From Adiantum capillus-veneris (Eukaryota; Streptophyta; Polypodiopsida; Polypodiales; Pteridaceae), in assembly GCA_014529385.2 (NCBI GenBank), contig CM043958.1:87770525-87834524 (forward strand): a DNA stretch of 64,000 nt. Reading direction: 5' to 3'. Under the pieces are notes generated by a model, which had not been told where the DNA came from, did not search any database, and saw nothing but the letters and a program-made list of their open reading frames with translations. A program made the translations under genes and the position numbers. This document shows positions 15,551 to 27,428 of this stretch, piece after piece (positions within the stretch are counted from its first letter, which is position 1; each line of letters begins with the position of its first letter).

Positions 15551-16049
15551 AGGTGCAAGCTTGTGATTTCCTTTCCACAGTTTGAAGTTACGACTATGTA
15601 CTTGGGGGCAAGGCTACAAGATTCCATGAAAGAGGTTTGGGGTTTGAATGATATTTGTGCTTGTATGAGAGTTGAGGTTTCATGGATGAGACTTAATGAT
15701 TTTAATTTCTCTTTTTAAGTTAAATTGGTTCTGAATTTGTGATCCTTTCATCACGAACTCGCTTACAAAAACAAGCAAATTCCAAGCACAATAGGAAAGA
15801 GGGTTTGTGATTTTTTTAATCATGAACGATCTTATAATTTAATACATCTTTAGGAAGAAGGTTGGTGAATTTCATTAACACTTTTTTACAAAGTTTTTGT
15901 GACTCTCATTATGACCTCTCATAGTGAAAGGTTTCACATCTTCCTAGCTAGACCGCACGCTTTCTGATACGCTTTTGGTGAACTCGACATGAAGTAGCTG
16001 GATGAGGGTTCAAACACTTTCAATATAAATAATTAAAGCTATGGATCAA
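15551..16049. other. Right flank of the MULE, no supported gene
   Basis: A frame of ~45 codons follows a possible acceptor (TTTCCACAG) at about 15575-15583 and ends near 15718. It could be a host exon remnant, but I do not recognise it. Confidence 0.35.
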
Positions 16050-17000
16050 AAAGAGAAACATAGTATGAGTTTTGATCAAGACAATGAAAATGTTTCAAGC
16101 ATTTGTTATGCTTATGCAACAACAACAAGCTGCACAAAGAAAGGAGGTGTCAACATCCAAAGCCCTTCAATATATTGTAGAAAAAATGGACCAATATGAA
16201 GGGAAAGATGTCACAAAGAAGGTTATGTGAAGGAGAGGGAGTTACCATGAGTACCAAAGGTGGACATGATTCATAGTTTTGAGCTTGTTGTGGTCCTTGA
16301 GATTAGAGATCATGTAAGGGGAATCAAGGAGGACCATGTGAGATAAAAAAAAATGTAAGAGGAATCAAGGGGGAGCATGGAAGAAATTGGGAGCAATTCA
16401 AATTATTCTAAAGGAGGAATACTTCACAGAGGACCAAAAAGAATTTTTTTAGAACGGGTTGCAAAGCCAAAAGAAGAGCTTTTTATCACTAAATTTTTGA
16501 GGGAGTTTGAGAGTCGTTGTGCTCAAATTTGAGGAGCAGAGCGAGGTACTTTCAATAGCCAAAATAATACTTTGTCCCTTGACCTGTAGGTCATGAAATC
16601 CAAGAAAAGCTAGAGCTACTTCTTGAAGACAATTATACAAAACAAGGTCTAAATGCCAAGTGGAATGAGGTTGAGGATGTGGTATCATTGCTTAATAAGA
16701 GGCTATGCGGTAGAGACAAACTAGTTGTGGATGGTGCTACTTCTACCTCTAGCATGTTAGAGATTTTGACAAAGCCTACTATTGTGATTCAAAAAGGTGA
16801 CAATTCTATGTTTGATGACCTTGTTAAGTTCATGCAAGAAATGAATTTAAAGATGATGAGGCTTGAAAATAAAGGGAAACCTATTGTATAAAAATCATAA
16901 AGCAAAGAAGGAATTGTGCACAAATGCATAAAATGTGATAGTGTAGACCATGGCAAACGATATTGTGACAGCTTTAGTGACGCTCTAAGAAAAGATTTTT
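16050..17000 (+). pseudogene. Decayed retrotransposon gag fragment with CCHC knuckle
   Basis: Frames broken by stops and shifts encode a Gln-rich gag-like piece (MLMQQQQAAQ near 16110) and, at 16925-16966, a perfect CCHC zinc knuckle CIKCDSVDHGKRYC. No LTR belonging to it is evident, and it lies just upstream of the gypsy 5' LTR at 17626. It could be an older copy of the same lineage. Confidence 0.6.
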
Positions 17001-17625
17001 AAAAAAGGGATAGGAAGATCCATTTGTAGGATCAAGGCCGATCAAGGAAGGTATGCCATTAGGAACTAACTTTGGAAAAGGGGGTATGCAAAAGTTATTG
17101 GAGGGTATGGAAACCAATCATGACATATCTCCAATGGAGGACACTACCCATGGGGTAAAGATAGAGCTAGTTCCAAAGAAAGGGTCAAATCCTACTCAAG
17201 AAGGTTGATCTAGCTTGTGGTTGTATGTAGTGGCGTGAGCTAAAAAGGGAAAGGTGACTATACAAGTAGTACATCAAGTTGGTGATTACATATGCCATAC
17301 AATAGGTTGGGATGATCCTGTGGACTCTTTATTAGTGCATGCCTATCTTGAAAAATACCATAACAGTGACAAAAGAGAAGCACAGATGTAAGAATGGGGA
17401 TACAAGGCCCTCTACTTCAAAGAGGGTTACAAGAGCTCGAGGAAGGAAGGATCTAGGGCCTTATTATAAGAATTCACCATAGGCGCCTCCTCCTCTCGAA
17501 TTTCCTATGGAGGAAGAATCTACAAGAAAGAAGAAAGAGAAAGGAAAAGCAAAAGGAAAAGGCCCTACACTACAATCTAACTTTGAAGCTACTACAAACT
17601 TGATCACGTATTAGAGGAAATGATT
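17001..17625. other. Decayed sequence between gag relic and gypsy LTR
   Basis: Stop-ridden sequence, probably a continuation of the same old retroelement, with Lys-rich codons near 17520-17560. I see no conserved motif. Confidence 0.4.
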
Positions 17626-18533
17626 TGTTTGAGGAAAGATTGAACGAGTGCCAAACTGGCCGGACACGTAGCCGAACACCACATTTGTACTCTATTAGTT
17701 TTTCAAGCTAGTGTAGTAATACTCTATGTAAATCCTGATTCCCAAGTAGTGGATCAATTTCCTGAGTTGTAATGTTGTAATGATATTTGTAAAGGTCCAT
17801 GTGAGTCGGCCACTGGCCATTTAGAATACCCTAGGTATAAAGGCAAATAACCTTAATGTGAAAGAAGGCTTGTCTTTAGAGAAGAAAGAGCTCTGTTGTA
17901 CGTACGCTCAAGCGACTATGAAGCTCCAACTTGTAATCATTGCAACTAATGATTGGGTAGTCCATTTTCAATTTTGAAACCTGCATTGTGTTCCTCTCTC
18001 TTTGCTCTTTAATTCAAGTGAAAGCATTGTCAGTTTTGTTGTGGTTTGTGACTACGCGTCTGTGAGCTATAATTGCAAATTTGAGTGCTTAAATCATTGT
18101 TTTTAGTCGTTTTGACCATAGGTGTTCCTAGACCATAGGGCAATCTTTTTGGATACTTCTGTTGTAGTTTTCAAGACCTTTTTCATGATGGATCGTGATT
18201 TTGGTACCTTGTTGTATTGCAACCAGACTTGGTAGGATAGTGCCTCTAGGTGTCCTAGACCTCCTCCTAAAGTTTTGTTGCATTTCAAGTCCGTTCGAGT
18301 GCCAAAATGGCATGATGACCTAGATCTATGAGAAAGGACATAGGTAGATTTCCTTGATCATTGAGTGTTGGTTTGATTTTTGAGTTGGTGTGTTTGCTTG
18401 TTAAGGTTCACTTCTTGAGATTGACGATTTGAAAGAGTATTCATGCCTCATCCAAGTCACTTCCTTGAGTATTGACATTATGTTAGTGCCAGATCGCTAT
18501 GTTGCAGATGTCCGTCACGGCGACCCGCTAACA
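17626..18533 (+). repeat. Gypsy element 5' LTR (908 bp)
   Basis: It begins TGTTTGAGGAAAG and ends CCCGCTAACA. The same sequence recurs truncated at 28819 and inverted at 29000-29444 plus 49769-50232. About 18080-18095 corresponds to the uninterrupted site of the large DNA transposon. Confidence 0.9.
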
Positions 18534-18553
18534 TTGACGTCATTGTCGGGGAT
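18534..18553 (+). other. Primer-binding site, Asp-tRNA-like
   Basis: It reads TTGACGTCATTGTCGGGGAT directly after the LTR. It resembles the plant gypsy site TGGCGCCGTTGCCGGGGA with C-to-T type differences. Confidence 0.65.
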
Positions 18554-18859
18554 ATGATCCGTAGATGGTGAGTGATCTAGTGCGTATTTATAGAATTCTT
18601 TTTTTATGATTTGTCTCTCCATTCCATTTACACTTTAGCAGTGAAGCAGCTAGACACGGGGTTTAGTGCTTGATAGAGTCTAAAAGTCGAGGACTTGCTA
18701 GATCTATTCTTGAAAAGTAAAGAGGGTTGTGAGTGAGATAGACAAAACCATTTCATCTTTGATTTTCTCTATGCTTTCAAAGTGCTGTTCCGTTTTTCAT
18801 TTTGACTTTATATATTTTGTATCGTTCTGTTTGTTTTTGTTTCAAGTTTCATTTCATTA

Positions 18860-21000
18860 CTTAGGAGTAGGGTAAGTTTCATTTAATTACTTAGGAGTAG
18901 GGTAAGTAGAAACTATAACCATCAAATTTAGGTCAAAAGATTGAAGGAAAAAAGGGTAAAAACCATATTTTGGCCAAAATAATCTCAAAAGTGATCCAAA
19001 TTCAAAAATTTGTGGATCAAGGGCATCAGAAGACTCTCTAGAAGCAATCTTGAAAGTTTTCCCAAATTCTATGGAGGAACATGGATCGCGATTCATGTAT
19101 CCCAGAGACCATTTTTGGAAAAAAAAAGTGATCAATTATAGTGAGCATCAGTGGGATATTGCTTTGATCAAGTTTTCTTGAAAGAAAAACTCAAAAATCA
19201 CATCATAATTGGTTGTTAGGGCAAAAACACCAAAATAGGCATTTCAGACACAAAATTTGGGATTTTTTAACTTTTTGGGATCCAAATTCAAAAAGGGGTG
19301 AGATTTGTCTTCTACAGGGAATACAGAACCTGCAGAACAAAATTCATGAAAAAATGTTGTCAAACATGGATATCCATGTACCTTTTGACATTTGGGACTG
19401 ATATTTAACAAGTACATCCCTGATAACTAGTGGAACAACTTTGCCAAAAGGCACAATGTCAAAAAACTAAAAAAGGTTGGTAAAAAACAACCAAATATAG
19501 AAACTAGTCAAAAATAGCAAAGCAGACAGATAAACTCACTTTTGACTGGGGGAAAATTGTCCAAATCCAAAAAGAAGTGGTGGAATAGACCACTGACGCA
19601 GGTAATCATCAAGTCAAATTTGGTGTTCAGATGTGATGGAACATGGATCACAATCCATGTACCTCATGAAATTTTATTGAAAAACTTTTGGCTGGGATTT
19701 GAGCAGTAGGTAGCTGAGATATAGACAAACAGCTTTCACAAAAGAACCATATGCAAAAAAGTTGTGAAAAGTGGTCAAAAGAGCAAAAAAGAGAACATTG
19801 TCAAAACTGTCAAAACAAACTGTAGAATTCAGTTTTGGTTGGGCAAAACTTATCCAAATTCAAAAATTCTTTATGGAGCAAGCTAAAAACATCACAACCT
19901 ATCAGCCCACTAAAGAGTAAGTCCAAAAGTGGTGGAACATGGATCACGATCCATGTACCCCTGAGAAATATGGCACACAAACTTTTCCAGCCTGTAGCAG
20001 AGACAATTGTGAACAATAGTTCGCAAATATTTTTTGTCAAAAAAGTTCAAAAAGTGGATGAAAAGAGCCAAAAACAGTTCAAGGTAAAAACCCTAAAACA
20101 GACCTGTGAATTGACTTTTTCTTGACCTTAAGTGGTCCAAATCACACAAAAACCATATAGCAGGGATCAGTGGACCAAGGGCAAGCTATGAGTCAAGTTT
20201 CATTACCATCTGACACAGAGGTAGATGGATCGCGATCCATGTTTCTCTATCACAAATTGATACCAAACTTGCACCATAGCTAGAGGACATCACAAGGAGT
20301 CTAGTGGTCTTTTCAAAACTGAATTTGGATATAAAAAACCAAACCAAAAGCCCTGAACTGCCAAGTACTTTGACAAAGTGCCAGAATTGACCTAACTTTC
20401 CATCCAAAGGTCCATTTTCAAAAAACATTTGATACAATAGGACCTACTAATCAATATGCTGAATATGATACCAAAAGAAGTCAATTTGGGCTCCAAACAT
20501 GGATCGTGATCTATGTACCCATAGTGACAGCTTGACCTAAAACTTTCCATATCATTAGTGTATACCTAAGGAAACATATCTCCAAGTCCAATTTTGGAAA
20601 GAAACCAATAAATTGTGTCAAAAGGGTGCAAAACAGGTGACATACTAAAAACCATAGTGCAGACCTAGTATTGGGCATTTGACCTATCAAAACAAGTCCA
20701 AATCCAAAAAGATTTGAGATTTAGCTTGTGGACATAGTCAGGAACAAGCTGCCAAGATATCAAGTCTAGATGTGGTTGAACATGGATCACGATCCATGTA
20801 CCTCAACCTCAGAATTTGATGAAACTTGGTATATAGCTTGCATATGATCTTGTCTACACACAACCAAAATTTGGAAAAAGTTGAAGAAAAAAATTTGATA
20901 GAGGAACATGGATTGCGATCCATGTACCTCAGCATAGTGGGGGTATTTGACTTCATGATCTTGTAGACATACTTGAGTACATCTCAAATCTCAAGTTTGA
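18860..21000 (+). repeat. ~285-bp diverged tandem repeats with a conserved palindrome
   Basis: The palindrome ACATGGATCRCGATCCATGT occurs, with small changes, at 19079, 19364 (short 16-bp form), 19641, 19937, 20223, 20497, 20780 and 20906. The first seven are 274-296 bp apart, the last 126 bp. A second shared phrase, TCCAAATTCAAAAA or close, recurs with the same period. The rest of the unit has diverged strongly. Confidence 0.88.
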
Positions 21001-21338
21001 GCCTAAAATACCTTCTAGAGACCAAGATACCAGCCAAAGTTTCAGTGTTTTGGTTTTGAGGCTGTTTTGAGTGCTGTTTCAAGTGCAGTTCACTAAAATT
21101 GCTCTAACTTTTGATAGACAACTCCAAATTGAGTCAGGTATAGCTAGGAAGATAGCTTGTGGGCAATAGGATACAGATCCAAACTTTTAGGGTACCCCAA
21201 GACCAATTTCCAAAGACCAAAAAGTCACAAATTCCTTACTTTTGAGAGACCTGATCAGGGTCGAAAAGGGGATAAGTTGCACTAAGCCAAAGTGGGCTTG
21301 TCAAGTACTATCTTGAGAGTTTTGAGAGAGCCTTTGTT

Positions 21339-22568
21339 ATGACAAATCATTCACCACTAGGGTTTCCTACTCCACTCAGAGATTTGAAAAACACAAGAAA
21401 CATTGCAATGCCAACAACATTGAAATTGGGAGATTACATAGAGGAGAGGCATTCTCTAATCAATAAACCGAACGTGAGATTCATTAGAACCAATGAAGCC
21501 ATGCGAGTTCTTACGGATAACATTTATGAGGGCTTATATAGATTCACAAACGGAGATCCATATATCTTTTACAAGTGTGTAGAGCCCTATGTTGGAGAGT
21601 TGACCACCCATAAGAATCTCTATGCATTTACGTATACATATGCCCATGGAGTGCAAGTTTTGATGGTAGATAAGATGTTCATGAGTACAAACTTGTCAAT
21701 CCAATTGACCTAGAGAGATACACATACAAGGGTACTCCAATGTCTACTTACTTTCAGACAAAAAAAATACTAGAGTACACATCAGAGAGGATTTCATCGG
21801 GATTTTCTCCACGATGATACGAGAGAGCGATAGATGTCTTACCACAAGACCACAAATTGATTAGATTGGCGGCTGAATTGAAACGATTAAGACCATATCA
21901 AGTGGCTCAATGTGTTAAAACCAAATATGATGGGTCAAGGATCCATTTTCTCATGTCTCACTCCTCAAACAAGTTTTGAGAGCTGAACAGATTGCATATT
22001 TTCATACTCAGTATGAGGGATTTGGATTCACTTTAGAAGAAACGGCTTTGATGTGGTTTCAATCATTGAATAGAGATGATTTTCCCAACATAGCACAACT
22101 CTTGCAAGAATTTACGAAGGAGTTTTTGAAAAGGGGAATCAAGCACAACACAGTGTCAGAGATCTATGCTTTCAAGCAGAAAAAGAATGAAAGAGTGAAG
22201 GAAGCTCTACTTTGCTCAAACAATACATCGAGAGATGTCCCGTGAGAGAGCTACCACAAGATGAGAGGCTATCAATTCTCTTCATAGAGGGCTTGAGGAA
22301 TGAAACTCTCAAAAAGGTCCTACATTTGAAATGATGCACAATGTTTGAGCAAGTCACTAAAGAAGCTCTATATCTAGTTGACAATTGTAAGGCCCATGGA
22401 GAGGTGACTAAAGATACAGTCAATGCAACTAGTAGTGCCTCATCTCAGAAGAGTGAACCCACAACAAAGCAAGATGTCCAAACTTCTTGGGAACCAATCA
22501 TTGATCAAGTGGTCAAGGGGGTAATTAGAAGAATAAACCAAGGCTACAAAAAAAACCTAGATGTATGA
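21339..22568 (+). pseudogene. Gypsy gag (capsid) region, frame-broken
   Basis: Open pieces at 21339-21713, 21976-22245 and 22341-22568 encode a retrotransposon gag. The middle piece has the typical ALMWFQSLNRDD followed by LLQEFTKEFLKRG, the core of the plant gag domain. Stops and frame changes separate the pieces, so no full gag is made from this copy. It would form the particle shell of the element. Confidence 0.75.
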
Positions 22569-22860
22569 CAACCTCAATTGAGGAGATGTAATATTGTGGA
22601 GGGGATCACCCCACTCCATGGTGTAGCACTCAACCAAAATCGCAATGTATGCTAGAGCAGCAACTGCATCTTTTGAATGATGGTAGAGTAGTAGTCAACT
22701 ACACTCAACCAACACATGTGCCGTAACCTGTGAAAAACCAGTACTCCATGGATGCAAATACGCTCATGTTCATAGCCAATCACGAGTATGGTTTGAAGAA
22801 AATTCTTACAAGGCAAGAACAACCATCGATTGTATCACCAGCTAGGAAACAAGAAGTCCA

Positions 22861-22974
22861 TGCTATGAGTGTGAAGGTGATCATTGGGTACAACGTTGTC
22901 CTAACAAGGGTCCACAAATATAACTATTTGGATTATGTGAACGTTGTGGAAGAGACCATCTACGCCAACACCGT
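22861..22974 (+). pseudogene. Tandem zinc knuckles of gypsy gag
   Basis: One frame reads CYECEGDHWVQRC, then after an in-frame TAA reads CERCGRDHLRQHR. Both have C-x2-C-x3-H-x4 spacing, one residue short of the standard CCHC, and the last Cys of the second is Arg. They are nucleic-acid-binding knuckles at the gag C-terminus. Confidence 0.65.
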
Positions 22975-23184
22975 GCTAATAATCCAAACTACAAGAGGAA
23001 AGTAACAATGAACATTGTAGGCGTGATGCCTTCTTCTAGCGGATCTGAGGTAGAACTTTCCATTCCTTTAAATGTGATGACTCGAGCTCAAGCTCAAGAA
23101 GCTGCCAAATACAAACTAGCTGAGGAAGCCACCTTGCCTGTTCAAACAAAAATTGAAAGCATATCGATGAGAACATGAAGAAAA

Positions 23185-23415
23185 TTGTGGAAAGCCAAAA
23201 GGGAAAAAATGAAAGCAAAGAGGCTACAAGAGAAAGCTGCTTTGGAAATTGAATTGAATCAAGCAAAAGAACAACTTAAACACGAGCAAGAAAGCAAGAA
23301 AAATGCAAAAGGACATAAAGAGTCAAAGACTAACTCGAGAGGTTCAGTCCTAGTCGACAAAGTCTTTGAACCTTTAGACGCAATTTCGAAGGCCTATGAT
23401 GCTAGGTTAAAGTGA
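23185..23415 (+). pseudogene. Charged coiled-coil piece of gypsy gag/linker
   Basis: A 76-codon open piece rich in Lys, Glu and Gln with heptad-like spacing (LQEKAALEIELNQAKEQL). It lies between the zinc knuckles and protease-like regions and is likely part of the same polyprotein. Confidence 0.4.
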
Positions 23416-24303
23416 AACCAAACCTAGGAGGATAGGTGGCTAACGTACCCTCACCCGAAGTATGAAAAAGAGAGGTTAAATATGTGCAAAGAGCTCATCC
23501 AGGCCGCTCAAGCTCTTATAGAACCACCAGTTCCGAGTGCTCCAAGGGCTGAGGTGTTAATCCACAAAAAAATTCAAGAGTTTTAAAGGAGCAAGGGATC
23601 AAAGACGGAGACCAAAAAGATTCAGTAAATGAAACACCTTTAAATACAAGAGTGTCAGTCAATACAATAGATGGAATGTACTCACAAGCACCCATGCCAA
23701 TTCTTGAAGTGGAAGAACAATGGCTAAAGGATCTGTGGGAGCATATCTGAAATAGAAAAGATGGAAGCACAACACTTCAATCAGCCCCTGTCACGGATAT
23801 CCACCTCGAACATGAGCTCTACCCAAATGATATTTGAACACTATACAGTGATGCATGTACGGAGATATCGGAAGATAAAAAACCTCAGTCCTTGAAGACG
23901 TTACCTTCATTCATAGGCAACCATGAAACCGATCAGAAGTAAAAAAAGTACCATCTCAATGGAAGGCTAATCCTAAGATGATGGATACCAAAACTCTTCA
24001 TGAGTTGATGTCGTCTCCTATCGATTGTACGCTAACTCTATGAGAGTTACTGCATATAAGACCTCATCTTTGGGAAGAGATGGGAAAAAAATTGGAGAAA
24101 ATAGGGCTGGTGATTCTGCCACCAAATGTTCCTCCAAAAACACTAAATAACCAAGACCTCAAAACAAACTAAACATGAGTCGTTACCAGTGAACAAGGTA
24201 GGAGACTACTGTGAAGGGGAAGAAGGAAACACGACCTTGCCTGTGGAGTATAAAGAAGTAAAATCGGTAGAGTGGAGCCGGAATTTTCATAGCCACCAAA
24301 GCA

Positions 24304-24615
24304 ATGTGGGAAAAATGGGGAAAGCCTACTCCAAGGAAAACTAGAATGAAACTTCAATTAGCAGATGGGTACCTGAAAAGACCTATTGGCATTCTGGAGA
24401 AAATCATAGTAACCTATTGCGGAATCGCAAATAAACACACATTTGCTATTATGAATTTTGATGAGAGTACCAATTTTGATATCATATTGGGCACACCGTT
24501 TATGCGTCAACTCAAAATGGTACAAGATTGGGGTTACAACTATATCTACCTAAGAAACAAGGATGTCACTACGAAGATCAGTGCCACGGACCATAGTTAT
24601 AGAGATGTGGAATGA
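24304..24615 (+). pseudogene. Retropepsin-like protease fragment
   Basis: The piece has LQLADGYLKRPIGIL then FDIILGTPFMRQL. This matches the second half of a retroviral-type aspartic protease (the ILG-x-P-F-L region before the flap end). The catalytic DTG/DSG part is not visible in frame, so it is probably inactive. Confidence 0.6.
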
Positions 24616-24858
24616 GCCCCTAGAAAGGAATTAAAATTTACAACTGACCAAGAAGGAGAAATACCTGCTTGGCTACTAAACAAAGCTCACCATTGGACAC
24701 GTGGAGCTTCTAAGGGTGGTAGTTTAAAAAAACAACATTGCATTCATGATAGGTCAATACAAGATGAGACATATGTACCAGAGCCATTTCCAGAGGAGTT
24801 ATTTGAACCCTTTGGATGGGATCAAATACTCGCGACTCTTGATGTTTGTGTAAATGAG

Positions 24859-25526
24859 GTGACCAACACCAAATTTTGTGATGAAGATAGCTATGATATA
24901 ACTCCCTTATTTACAATAAGGGTGTTGAAGGAAGCTAACAAAGTTTGTGAGTATGAAAGAAAAAAAGTTGAGGCAGATGGCTGCGTTATGGAGCATGAAG
25001 CCAAAGTGCAAATAAAGGATGCAGCGCAACCACACAAATATGTCATCATTGACATACCTGAAGAATCACTTAAAGCTATTCCAAACAAGACGACTCTAGA
25101 AAAAGCGCAAATGAAAGCAGATAAAGGAAAAAATTTTCCAAGTTCAATGTCAAATGTTCAGCAAAAACACAAGATCAAAAGAAGAACAGGGACAAGGAAG
25201 AAGATCGACTGTCTCCTACAATGATCAAATTCAGCATATGTGGAGAAAGAAAATTCAAAATCACATGTTCACTTGTAATAGATCCAAAAGCAACAAAGAA
25301 TCTAATGTCTTATGATACATGGATAATGATGGGAAAGCCACCAATCATTGAACTGGAGAAGATTGTGTACACAAGTTCAAAAATGCTAATTCCTAGCTTT
25401 GGCATGGCCGAAGCCGTAATCAAGTTGAATACTGAGAAGTACAAGGATACTTTCCACATAGTTGAATCCCATCATATCAAAGAGAGTCTGATCCTGACAG
25501 AAAGCTGGAGGAACATCTTCTTTTGA
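24859..25526 (+). pseudogene. Linker and second protease-like fragment
   Basis: Two open pieces overlap by four bases (24859-25224 and 25221-25526). The first is Lys-rich linker. The second reads CSLVIDPKATKNLMSYDTW, which resembles a retropepsin active-site strand with the catalytic triplet altered. If correct, the element has two protease-like domains. Confidence 0.4.
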
Positions 25527-25529
25527 CAA

Positions 25530-27084
25530 CAATCAAACGCTTCAACAATGACAACGATAAGACTCCATGAAGCTTCTCAAATCCATGTGGATAAGAAATC
25601 GCCAACCATTGCATAAAAAGGTAAATCAAAGGTAAACACTCAATTTTATCAACCTTGCAAGAATACTTTACCTTCAATGAACCTACATTAAACTTTCAAT
25701 GAGCTTCTACATCAAGAGCCACACCATCAACAATGCAATGGAAGCCAAAGCAAGAAGTCTACCAACCAAAGTTTCCATCATAAAAAAGTATCCAGAAGAA
25801 GCCAAAGAATGTCAACCAAGTGTTGGTATCCAAGGAGCACATCAAAGCCAAAGACCCAATTTGGGCACATGAAAAACAAGTTCAGCATCAACAACAAAAG
25901 GTGACATGGTAGGTAGCATCTAATGAGTCAATCACTACTCAAGGCTATTTCCAAGGAAACATTAATGTTTGGGCCAAAAAGCCTAAAGTAACAGCTTGGA
26001 TGTACTCACCTCAAGAAAGAAGTTCTATAAGGAGCAAGCCAAAAGCTATCAACAAAATACAAACAACTCACACAAGCGAAAGGAAAATAACAAAAGGTAG
26101 AAGAAAAGGCCTTCCAAGCGGGCAATACGACAACTATGGGTACCGAAGTCAGACCTCAAACAAGCTACCCAAGCTACACAACACAAACAAGTTAAGAAAC
26201 AGATGATTCCAGTCAAGCTACTCGAAGCACAAGGATTTTATGAAGGTAACACTCAAATATAGTCACCAAAAATTGTGGCTCAATCTGGGAGAGCCAAGAG
26301 AAATCATGCAGCACAAGCTTCTACCCCAAAATAAGCAAAGAAAACCAACATCCAATAGAAGCCAATTGCAACCAAGGCTGCTCTAATCTCTAGATGGATA
26401 CCTTGTCATTCATCTAGTCCAAAAGCAAGGCTTCTACAATGGAAATCATCAGGTTTGGATACCGAAGCCTAGTGTCCATCAAATTTTAGAAGAAGGTAAA
26501 ACACCAAAGACGGTCACACAAGGACCAAAAGGAAGGTGGGTTCCAAATCACTCATGGAAACTCAATCATAGAGAACCCACACATCTCAACAACCGCTTCT
26601 CATGGGAGATAATGCAAAGGCTACATCAAAGCCTACCAAAGCTAAAAAGCTTGTTTCACAAAGTAGTGACAAAATACGACAAGCAAGCCAACAGGAGCCA
26701 AAATTTACCAACCTACTTGACAAACTGGTGGCATCCAAAGACCAACACAATGGAAGAGGCCTAAAATTCTAGAACTTATGGAATTGGGTTTCTGGCCTTG
26801 AATGGGTAAGTCCAAGTTTCCATTAAAAATACATGGCATAAAAGTCAGAGTCGGGCAATTAAGACACTAAATGAGTGAGGTGTTAGTCCCAAAACTTTAT
26901 GTAATATTCTCTGTGGTGTAAGCGTCTTAGCTATTCTAGTACTGCTCAAGCTGAAAGAATTGAGCATAATTACGTTGTGTCGCTCATGTTGGTATAGGTG
27001 AGCATAAGAGTTGAAGTCGTTGTAGTATAGTGGTAGGTGAAGGAGGCAATCCAAAAGACACTCATGCACTTAGCACAGTGAGGA
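25530..27084. other. Gypsy interior without recognisable pol genes
   Basis: Stop-rich sequence with short Lys/Gln/Pro-rich frames. I looked for reverse transcriptase, RNase H and integrase motifs and found none, which makes the element non-autonomous. Confidence 0.55.
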
Positions 27085-27339
27085 ATGAGTGGAGAAGCTT
27101 CTACATCAAAAACCCTTCTTGGAAACGTGGAAGCTATTGAGACGTCCTTTGATGTCCCGTGCTACATTTGTTCCTTGAAGCACTCATCAACTCCATCTCT
27201 TACAATACATGCTTTTATTAGACAAATTTCTCATATGCATATAGGGCGTCCCCGGGGGATTCACCGTGGAAAACTTATCGCACCATGTAAGTGCAAGGGA
27301 GGGAGGTTTTTTTACAAGTTACATAAGTGTTTGAGCTAG
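27085..27339 (+). CDS. Possible RING-CH (MARCH-type) zinc-finger fragment inside the retroelement
   Basis: An 84-codon frame has CYIC, a 38-residue gap, then LIAPCKCKG and a downstream HKCL. LI-x-PC-x-CKG is the hallmark of RING-CH ubiquitin ligases (C-x2-C-x(10-45)-C-x-C-x7-H-x2-C). Here the last part is spaced 9 and 1 rather than 7 and 2, so the finger is damaged or the match is chance. If real, it is a host exon captured by the element. Confidence 0.42.
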   Translation: MSGEASTSKTLLGNVEAIETSFDVPCYICSLKHSSTPSLTIHAFIRQISHMHIGRPRGIHRGKLIAPCKCKGGRFFYKLHKCLS

Positions 27340-27405
27340 GGGTAGGCCCCCAATAATTTATCTCCCAAACTTAAAAATAAGGGACAGGGTATCATATTTA
27401 TGGGA

Positions 27406-27428
27406 GGGGGGGGGGGGGGGGGGGGGGG
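27406..27428 (+). repeat. Poly-G run
   Basis: An uninterrupted run of about 23 G within a TGGGA context. Confidence 0.95.

Noticed and set aside
18860-21000. CRISPR-like array of regularly spaced palindromes
   Set aside because: Spacing is ~285 bp, the spacers are related to each other, there are no cas genes, and the setting is a plant retroelement. It is a tandem repeat.
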